From the NCBI GenBank assembly GCA_018907035.1, contig JACCIC010000040.1, forward strand, positions 1,209,501 to 1,273,500: DNA of 64,000 bases, written 5' to 3'. Source of the stretch: Sycobia sp. Sy_11. Its lineage: Eukaryota; Arthropoda; Insecta; Hymenoptera; Epichrysomallidae. A program made the translations under genes and the position numbers. Positions 55,389 to 64,000 of the stretch are shown piece after piece. The notes under the pieces are model-generated. The model had not been told where the DNA came from. It saw only the letters and a list, made by a program, of their open reading frames with translations, and searched no databases. Position 1 is the first letter of the stretch; each line of letters begins with the position of its first letter.

Positions 55389-56850
55389 AAATACAAAGGC
55401 AATTCGACAAAGATAGATTGTTAAACGTAATTAGTAAAATTCCGATTGATTGTAACGTCGAATCGATATCTGGTGGCAAAGGTGCGATTGAAGATGATAA
55501 AATGCTCTCTTGTCTCTTGTTCAGCGGAATTCGTCGTCGCGTATCTGCGCCAAGCATCTTCGCTCGGCCGGCAACTTTCACCCAATGAACTCTCGTATGA
55601 AGAAAAAACAAACAAACAAACAATTGTCTACCAAACAGACCTCAGCTGTTGCGCTGGCTATACGTTCCTCCTTTCTTCCTCTCTCTCGGGAATGTACTTG
55701 GCTCCTATGTGAAAATTTTTTCCGAAATTTAAACAAAGCCGCGTTCCTGCTTTTACTGCTTTTTCCAGTCCTGGTTTAAAAGCTTTAAGCTCAAATGCGC
55801 CAAAGGGTGACAAGCCTCGAGGTAACACCGACTAATTAAAATTTGACAATTCAACGAAGCCCTTGGCTATATTTTCGCGAATCTAATAAAATACGCGTGC
55901 GATTCATAATGTAAAAATGCTTGGACTTTTACAGTTATTCGTGGCAAGGTAAACATAATCTAAATTAATTTTTACTAGTAAATTTTCCTTGTCAGTTGAA
56001 TATTAAAAGATTTAATTCATACTACTGGCATTTCATTAATGAACATTTAATTATGTAGATCTAAGTGAAATATCGCACCGGTCAGATATTATTGCCATGT
56101 ATTTCAAACTACTATTTTGTACATCAATCCAGAATATGGTTTTAAAATTGTAGAAAAAAAATCGAAATCTTTTAAATATGTATTTATATAATTATCAGTA
56201 ATTATTTGATAAATGTTTTCAATAATACTGAATTATTGACGTTCATCCCTTTAAGTTTCAGTATAAATATCTCATAGAAAATTCAAGAGACAATTTGATC
56301 TCGGAGAGATAAAAAGAAGATAAAAGTATAGATAAAAGTATAGACCTTCTAAGAATGATAAATATGTAAATTATTACAAATTATTGCAATATTAATGTTA
56401 TTCTTGAAAAAATTTCGCGTAATTTAATGCGAGACGTTCAATCAATACGTTATTTTTAGCTTTATATCAAACGATAATTATCGTTAAGCATTCTGATTAT
56501 TTTTTCTCGTTAAATTTCGCTAGGATCTCCATTACGTAATCAAACGGCGCTCGCCTGATTGTGTAACTTTATTCATACGGACCTATTAAGTAGAAAAAAT
56601 TTACTTTATCTCTACATATGAATTGAATGACCTCGGACTTCAGTGGAATTATCTGCGAAAGGGAAAAAAGCCTTATGAGCTTATTTCATTATATATGAAA
56701 TGTTAAATAATCCACTTATACAATTTCGTGAAAATGTCACTCGACAATCAATTGCTATTTTTATTATTTATTATGCGCAATACAAAACAGTACTATTGCC
56801 TATTTCAATATCTAATTAATGCCTAGCGCGACGCACATGCCATTCTCATC
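55389..56850. other. AT-rich intergenic DNA
   Basis: No gene, RNA or repeat is recognised. Open frames around 55450-55780 are short and overlap on both strands. Confidence 0.5.
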
Positions 56851-57182
56851 GCGATCAATTAACGAGGGATCAAGTTCTCCTAGACGCATCATCCCTTGGA
56901 GTCGCGCATACTTGTCCCCGCTCGCAGGGGCTTCCGACGGTTGAATCGGGCTGCGCCAGAGATCGCTCCCGCCCCACGCCATTATATATATATATATAGA
57001 AACGTAACAAAGGACAAAAAGACGCAGTGACTTAAGTGAGCCTGGACGACGAATTCAGCGTTAATATTGCGGCGTCGCAGCGCGATTGCGCGGCCTTTGA
57101 TGTGCTCTCCTTTAATCTCTCTACATACAGCCATGGCATCGAGCAGCGGCCTTTCGCCGTCGAGTGCGCGCCGAAGATAGAA

Positions 57183-57221
<39 letters not shown>

Positions 57222-57350
57222 AAGAGGGGGCGAGTAGCGATACAACCTCATACGCAACTTTATGCTCGAGTACTGCGACGAGTGCTCGAGGGCGGTGGGC
57301 GGGAGGGGGAGGGAGTCACGGATCAGACACTGTCGCCGACTTTCATTAAG
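56851..57350. promoter_or_regulatory. GC-richer island with a (GA)n tract
   Basis: Two CpG-rich patches (56860-56985 and 57040-57180) lie beside a short TA run, and (GA)n at 57186-57221 is followed by more GC-rich sequence. Candidate regulatory DNA. Open frames run through the repeat and are not supported. Confidence 0.25.
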
Positions 57351-57924
57351 GATTATCTCTCCTACCCTACACCTTTTTTCGCTCTTCTCTTTCCCTTCTT
57401 TCCTCATTGTTACTCTCTCTTTCTCTGTCTCTCTCTCTCTCTTTGCTCGTCCTGTTTTTTCCTTTAGTCCCTACACGAACCTGCTTCCAGCATTGTCTCT
57501 TTTAATTCTTTTTCTCTATCGCTCCTCCCATTTCTTTGCCCATGCCTTTTACATTTTGTTCCATTACTTCTCTCTCTTTCTCTCTCTTCCTCTCCTTTTA
57601 GATGTTTCTGACTTTATCTTGTCATCACTTGATTCCCCATTAGAAATTCAATCATGGCGATTGAGGTCTTTTGACAACAGAAGAAGAGTGACATCATATA
57701 AAATATACGATATGTATATTTAAAAAAAATTATTAATATGTAGAAGCGTAAATTGGCCATAAGCTGATTTGAATCAGTTGGACGTGAGTATAATTTAAAT
57801 TCAAAGAAATTTAATTAAGCTTGTTCTACTTTTTTTCTATATTCATTATATGATGCTACTACTGACAGATTTTTTTTACGTTTTCTTATGTTTTTCACTA
57901 TATAAAGCTAATTTCATAAAAGTT

Positions 57925-57957
<33 letters not shown>

Positions 57958-58960
57958 GTGCGCGCATATAAATAAATTAATTAGTATGAATTATAGAAAT
58001 GTACAATTGTGGTTGAACCCATGAATTACAACTACAGCTTCTTTTAAAAACAACTGCTTATCTATATTATACTTATTACAATTAAATAATGATTAATTAT
58101 AATTAAACAATAAAAAAAGATTAACCGTAAAAATCGAGTAGGCCGAGTATCCGTTCAGATTGAGTATCGGCTTCTACCGCCTATTTTGTAAATATGAACC
58201 TAAACTATGAATTGTCATTCTAATAAAATTACACATTCTCTCTAAATGCATTTAAGTCTTGAGCTTTGAGTAAACTTGGAGGGCTGTTGCTTTGTTATGG
58301 AATTCAAGGGGTGAAAAATGTTTTCTGGTGATATTCGCGGGATTCGGTACATTTTATTCTAAAAAGAAATCAAGATGGCTATGTCAGATACTATATAAGA
58401 AGTTTCTAACATTTATAATTATATGTAAAGTTTGAACTGCAGCGTGCTTGCTTTTGAAATTCAGTTTTATTGCGTTGCGAAGAATACCAATATAGTATGT
58501 AACGGAATATAGAATAAAAATGATGTAAAATGTTGTAGTTATAATTACTCTTGATTGCAATATACTACATGGTATATGCTCAGTAGCTTACATAGTGTAA
58601 AATTAAGGAAATGCCTGATAAGTTAAAATACTACAGTTCCTTTTTATATTTTGTTTAATTATACATCAAAACATTGCGTTTTTAAAAAAATTTTGATTTA
58701 AATCAAATAAATATTTTTTTAATCGAGTATTTGATTTCAAATATGTCTTTTTTTACATCAAATAAATATTTCAATATTATCGATATATTAATATATTGCT
58801 CATTTTAAATAAATGGTTCAGTTATGGTATACCGATAAATAATTTATTTAATTGAAAAATCGTTTATTTGAATTCTACAAAAAAATTTTTTCAGTATACG
58901 TTCTTTCTCAAGTGAATTTGTAAAAAGCTATTATTGTTACTGAAAACGCAGCGCTCTGCA
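57351..58960. other. Pyrimidine-rich then AT-rich DNA
   Basis: 57360-57600 is strongly T/C-rich on the plus strand. (CA)n lies at 57927-57956. The rest is AT-rich with no recognised gene. Confidence 0.5.
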
Positions 58961-59019
58961 GAGAAATTCGTACTCCAGACCTTCCGAGTCTCTTGTCTGG
59001 GACGAAAAAGAACAGCACC

Positions 59020-59072
<53 letters not shown>

Positions 59073-59460
59073 CTCTTTCTCTCGCTATCTTATCTCGCTC
59101 CGTATAGTGTGTATTTTCTTTTCGTCTAGCGGCGCGCCTTTTACTCGGCGCCGATTGCCCCCCCCCGCCCCCCGCCACCCGATGCGGCCATTTTTATGCA
59201 AACGTCGGTGCGCTCGCGGCTTTCTCCGTCTGCCCTCGCGCATACGTATTGAAAAATTAAACCTGCGCCCCCGCCTCGACCCTAGTGATTAGCGCACAAG
59301 GTAGAAAGGGATAGGCGCATCTAAATATATGCATGAAGACTCTTTTCGCTGTTTCCGCACGGGGATCCGTGTGGGGTAACTCGCGGTTCTCATTGCGGCG
59401 TGCAATAATATTGCCTCTGCGCATATGCTCGCCTATATATACTATACACTCGAGTCCGGC
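58961..59460. promoter_or_regulatory. GC-rich island beside a (CT)n tract
   Basis: (CT)n at 59020-59068 is followed by ~300 bp of CpG-rich sequence with C-runs (59158-59175). Candidate regulatory DNA only. Confidence 0.25.
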
Positions 59461-60150
59461 AAAAACTATTTATGAACTTTTTCCTATGTAATTTGTCTTA
59501 TTGTGTGTGTGTGTGTGCGTGTATGTGTTCGTGCGTTAATTTTTGGTTCAACGATACTTTTACTTCTCGGAAGGAAATGTGGACGTTTCGAACGATAATT
59601 CTTCAACGTAGAAATTAAGTTGCCTACGTCGAGGAGAGCGTTTTACGTCGTTTCTTTTACGTCCGAAAATGCTGGTTCTGGATGAGTCATTTTTTCAGAA
59701 AATTTAACGAAGAATCCATTAGCTAGTTTCAGAATTAAACTGCTCGAGCAGTTTTTTTACATAAATTTTTTTTACATAAATAGCAACTTTTTACTTAAAA
59801 TATCTTTAAAAAAACTAGCAATACTGGATTTCAAGAAAGTATGTGTTAGTAAGCCATTATGATTAAAATCTCTAGATAATATTGAAATCAACTGATCTAG
59901 AATTATGCTAAGGATCATTAAGTTAAAGGATCTATTTACACTATTGATTCTTCTGCCAAAATCCTTGATATATTATTATATAATTGTGTTGGAAAACTGT
60001 GATACGTTTCAAGCCTCAAAAGTCCGTTCCTCTTCAGGCAAAATTGTACTGCATTTTCACAAGGCTACAATAATCCTTGGTCCGCCGAGTCCGAATCGTT
60101 GACGGTTAAATTTGTGCAATCACTGCACTTTTAAAACTTACAATTATATC
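59461..60150. other. AT-rich intergenic DNA
   Basis: A short GT run lies at about 59503-59530. Nothing else recognised. Confidence 0.5.
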
Positions 60151-60720
60151 CTCTTCCAAAATCAATCTCCCATCCGCCGCGGAATATTTACTTACCCGTT
60201 AGCGGATTTCAGTTATATTATCATCGTACCACTTCGTGATCTAACACAGTACCGAAATCCTTGCGAATCTCAACGCCCTCGCAGTACAACCTCGTAGGCG
60301 CTGCTCCAACTTCACTTCGCCCCGCGCGGAGTGCACGGTGCAGAGGACCGCGCGATCACGACGAGCCAATCGCGCGCGACGCGTCAGAATCAGTTTTGCA
60401 AGTACACCGATTACGTCTCGTTGTCGTCCCGGTCCACCCGTCCCCTTACCGCCCCCTTCGGTGTCTCGCGGCTTCGCGCTCGCATTATCCGGCTGGAAGC
60501 CTACTTTAAGTAGGGATCATGCGGGTCTTGCGCGTCGCCGAACAATAAAGCCCCCGGTCGACGAGCTGGCGGCGAACCGTCGCAACGAACGTAAGATGTC
60601 GAATCGCGCCCCAAGTTTCCTCCCTCGCGATTCTCGACATTTCAAAAGCAATGCGGCGTTAGTCACCTGTATACACGGCCCCGTGCTCATACGATGATCG
60701 ATATACACTTCTGAGAGCTT
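60151..60720. promoter_or_regulatory. CpG-rich island with overlapping open frames
   Basis: About 570 bp of GC-rich sequence with many CpG. All three plus frames stay open for 60-119 codons, as expected of GC-rich DNA, and none resembles a known protein. It may be a promoter or a decayed repeat. Confidence 0.3.
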
Positions 60721-60752
60721 AACTGGAGGAAGTGCGCATCAGTGTCTAACAG

Positions 60753-60785
<33 letters not shown>

Positions 60786-60927
60786 GCGAGCGTGTAGATG
60801 GAAAAAAGTGTAAAATCTGCTTTACGCGTGTCACGGCTTGCTGTACTATATCGATCTCATACACAAGTAGGGTTAATCTTGAATCGAATAGAATTTTGTT
60901 TCTTTATTTTGGCATGCGGGAAACATG

Positions 60928-60985
<58 letters not shown>

Positions 60986-62540
60986 TACACATATATAATA
61001 TTAAATATAATATTTTTAGTTTATTGGGCAGATTTGTTATTGATTTTATCAGGTCAGCGATCATGTATAATTCAATTAACTCAGCGAAAAATTACGTAAT
61101 TACACTGAGTACAAATGTTCCAGACGAGTTTGAGGTATTTGTACGTTTATTAGACCCAGTACATATATGTTTATTTATTTATTGTTGACGACTAGTGATT
61201 TTTCCCTTCAAATATTCGATTATTCAACGCTGCAGTACGAAAAGTCTTTTTGTCTCGGTGCAATTAATAGATCAATCGAAATTCTATAAAAAAAATATTT
61301 TTATCACTGTTAAAAATCCGCAAAGAAAGTCTTTCGCAATCTTCGAATTGTAGAAAGTAGCGCTATAACGGAACGTTTCTCCGTCTACCCGTTTTTTTCT
61401 GAAGGGAGCCACATTCATTACACTGGTGCCTGTAATTTGAACCTGCCTACGCTCGAGGGTAAACCTTCTGACGTGGCGAGCAATGAAATTCCTTGCTCGC
61501 GTGAAAATGTTTACTTCCAGATTGATGTATTGCAACCAATTATTGTAACGTTTAATATATTATATTGCATTGATTCCACGTATGAAAAATATTGGAAATA
61601 GTCGATAACTTACCGTATATTAGCTTAGTAAATCCATGGCATTTTTGGTATTATTGAACAACTCAATATTTTATTTTTTTCCGATAATTGAAATGAAAAT
61701 CTATAAATTAAGCACATATGTGGAAGGGAGTAAATAAAATAATATAAAGCAACACCTTCAAATAGAAATTTTTCAAAACTGTAATAACCATGATATTATG
61801 AAAAAAAAATTAATTTTTATGAAAATTAATATTTATGTATTATATATGTGTTTGGGTGTATAAGATATAAATAACAGCAAGAACACTTTTCTTTTAAAAT
61901 ACACAATGTACTTTATTTGAATATTCATTTAGTTATAATTTATGATAGGTAAAACATTGTTTACACAGACGATGAATAAATAACTTTTATTTTTCTTCTG
62001 CCTTCTACATATTTTCATTTTTTTTTTCATATTCGCATTAAAACTATAAAAGATAGAGAAATAAGCCCGATATAGAAGAATATGGCATTTACCGCAAGAG
62101 ACGTCCATCTAGAGTCCTACTATGAAAATTCTTCGCACGTCCCTTTTACAAGATGCGATTGATTTTAGCGCAATTTTAATATTTTCTTATCGACTTACAG
62201 TTTAGAGTAATTAATTAAGTAAGCTCGTATAGCTTTTATTCTAAAGCTACGTTAAATTAAATTACAAAAAAAAATCTTTATTCCTAGATTGTTAAACATG
62301 ATAAGTCTAGCGCATGATTTAACTAAAACAAAATTCTATATCATCGGTTAAAATTACGTTTGTTCATAACAACGATTACTAATATATAAATAAAGTAACA
62401 GATAAATATAATAATGATCTTATATATCTGTAAGAGAAATATGCATACTAATTTCCAACACATATGTTGTTCTGTTTTTTAATTTCTTGCCAAAAATAGA
62501 TTGATAATGTTGAAACGCACAAATATGTGCCAGGCAAAGA
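60721..62540. other. AT-rich DNA with microsatellites
   Basis: (GT)n at 60753-60783 and (TA)n at 60932-60982. A GC-richer patch lies at 61360-61510. No gene recognised. Confidence 0.55.
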
Positions 62541-62561
62541 ATCTGTCATAGAAAACGTACG

Positions 62562-62623
<62 letters not shown>

Positions 62624-62843
62624 GCACACATGCATTACAGATAAATTCGGAATAACGGAAACCGCCACATGAATTGTATAATTTTATATGAAGTTCTGAT
62701 CTCGCTCCATGTTCCGTACTTATTCCTTTATTTGTGTAAGCGCATTTTAGTATCGAAAAATCCATTCGCAAGCGTGGGATGCACCGATAGAACTGTATAG
62801 AACAAAATTCAGCATCGAAGAATGTCTACATATATCCCTATCC

Positions 62844-62911
<68 letters not shown>

Positions 62912-63204
62912 ATGAAAGAAGACGATATAGAACTCATTGTGAGTATGAGAATGACTCGGTGTTGTTCTGTGTCTGCCTGCGCGCGTGTGCGCGCGGGTGT
63001 GTGTGTGTGTGTGTCGAGTGTGGCGAAAAATTCGTTATTAATTTCACACCTCGTGAATTCTAGGATAGAGAGTTAACTCCGCGCGTAACACGGGGTTAAG
63101 TGCTGGGAAGCACTTTCCCCCCACCCCACTGATGTATACTTTCTTTGCGCTCTCTCAGTTTTACGTATGCATGAGGGGCGCGTGCGCGGATTTTTCTCTC
63201 ACTT

Positions 63205-63256
<52 letters not shown>

Positions 63257-63281
63257 GCATTATCGAAAAAAGCCCGAAAGG

Positions 63282-63339
<58 letters not shown>

Positions 63340-63390
63340 CGATGAAGATGAAATTCCTAGGTGTCAAGTATATATATATATAGGCATAGA
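62541..63390. repeat. Cluster of four (TA)n tracts
   Basis: TA microsatellites lie at 62566-62618, 62846-62907, 63208-63251 and 63286-63338, with a GT run at 62994-63014 between them. Tyr-Ile repeat frames here are artefacts. Confidence 0.9.
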
Positions 63391-64000
63391 CGAGTGCTCG
63401 CGGGTGGGAGGAGGGGGTATTGCAGCTGTGAGCGACTTCACGCGTTTTTACCCATCCTCCCTCCTCTGCCTGCAGAGAAGACGAGGAAGCTCCGATTCGG
63501 AAGCATTTTGAATCTCTGCTTTTTTTTTCTCATGAAGGTGTATTGGGAGCCGTTTTGTCCCCCGAATCGTGGTAAGATTTCGGGGACGTTATAAATAATG
63601 TGTACGCGGGGTAGACGATCAATCTTGATTTATTACACACTCGGCTGTCCCTTCTATCTATTGAAAAAGTTGGAAAATAGCATGGAAGTAATAAAAGTAT
63701 AGGAAAGATGATGTTTTAAAAATTATTCAGTAAATTGAATGGACTTTTAGATGCAAATACTCGTACATTTATACCGATCTTTTTTTCATCCGGGCTAACA
63801 TTATGTTTTTACAAACAATTAAGTTTATTTTCTCTTTAATAATAAGGAAGTGGCGCTTGTCAGATAGAATATATGTCAAAGTATTTTTCGAATCCGCTTA
63901 TCAAAGTATTAAGAAAACACATGTTTGTAATTTATTACTTATAAATTATTTTTAAATTATTAATTTAAGTAATTGTGAATTCCTGAAATCATATCTGGAC
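63391..64000. other. Right edge: small GC-richer patch then AT-rich DNA
   Basis: 63391-63560 is of mixed composition (gggtgggaggagggggtatt). The remainder is AT-rich. No gene can be supported. Confidence 0.45.

Noticed and set aside
60261..60697. Frames of 60-119 codons in the GC-rich island
   Set aside because: All three plus frames are open at once, as expected of high GC. Arg/Pro/Ser-rich translations have no family resemblance.

Overview
The window looks like AT-rich nuclear DNA from an insect. One host gene with eight short exons sits among long AT-rich introns and intergenic DNA packed with (TA)n, (GA/CT)n and (CA/GT)n tracts. The transposable elements (a Ty3/gypsy element, BEL/Pao elements, a mariner relic, a hAT-like MITE candidate) are all typical of insects. 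The mix of an AT-rich background, GC-rich islands and dense dinucleotide repeats resembles ants and other Hymenoptera. That placement is inference; no diagnostic sequence was found.

Positions 1-23,547 form a transposon island. A large Ty3/gypsy LTR retrotransposon lies on the minus strand (183-10,548, 3' end outside the window). In its own sense it reads: LTR, an 18-nt primer-binding site complementary to tRNA-Pro, a Met-less proline-rich ORF, a 1.8-kb non-coding leader (GC minisatellite plus a C-depleted A-rich stretch), a small coiled-coil ORF, gag with zinc knuckles, then pol. Pol carries two complete aspartic-protease domains in tandem, RT, RNase H, a ~370-residue basic linker with AT-hook-like motifs, and integrase. 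I see two breaks: a frameshift in gag and one in-frame TAG in RNase H. Next come an internally deleted mariner (12,600-13,549), a decayed solo LTR of a BEL/Pao relative (about 14,480-15,396) and a complete-length BEL/Pao element (15,831-23,542) with near-identical LTRs and a 5-bp target duplication. The BEL coding region is broken in several places.

Positions 23,548-30,961 are AT-rich intergenic DNA with one hAT-like MITE candidate. Positions 30,962-41,883 hold the only host protein-coding gene I can support: an eight-exon, 438-residue secreted M14A zinc procarboxypeptidase. All catalytic residues are present, and an aspartate at the specificity position predicts carboxypeptidase B-type (Lys/Arg) cleavage. 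Its start is ~100 bp downstream of a (CA)n(TA)n tract, and its exon 3 acceptor directly abuts a (TA)n tract.

Positions 42,240-64,000 show no gene I can support. They hold AT-rich DNA, many dinucleotide microsatellites and about a dozen 150-600 bp GC-richer islands that could be regulatory elements, promoters or decayed repeats. One of these (46,130-46,770) carries an unidentified 114-codon reading frame.
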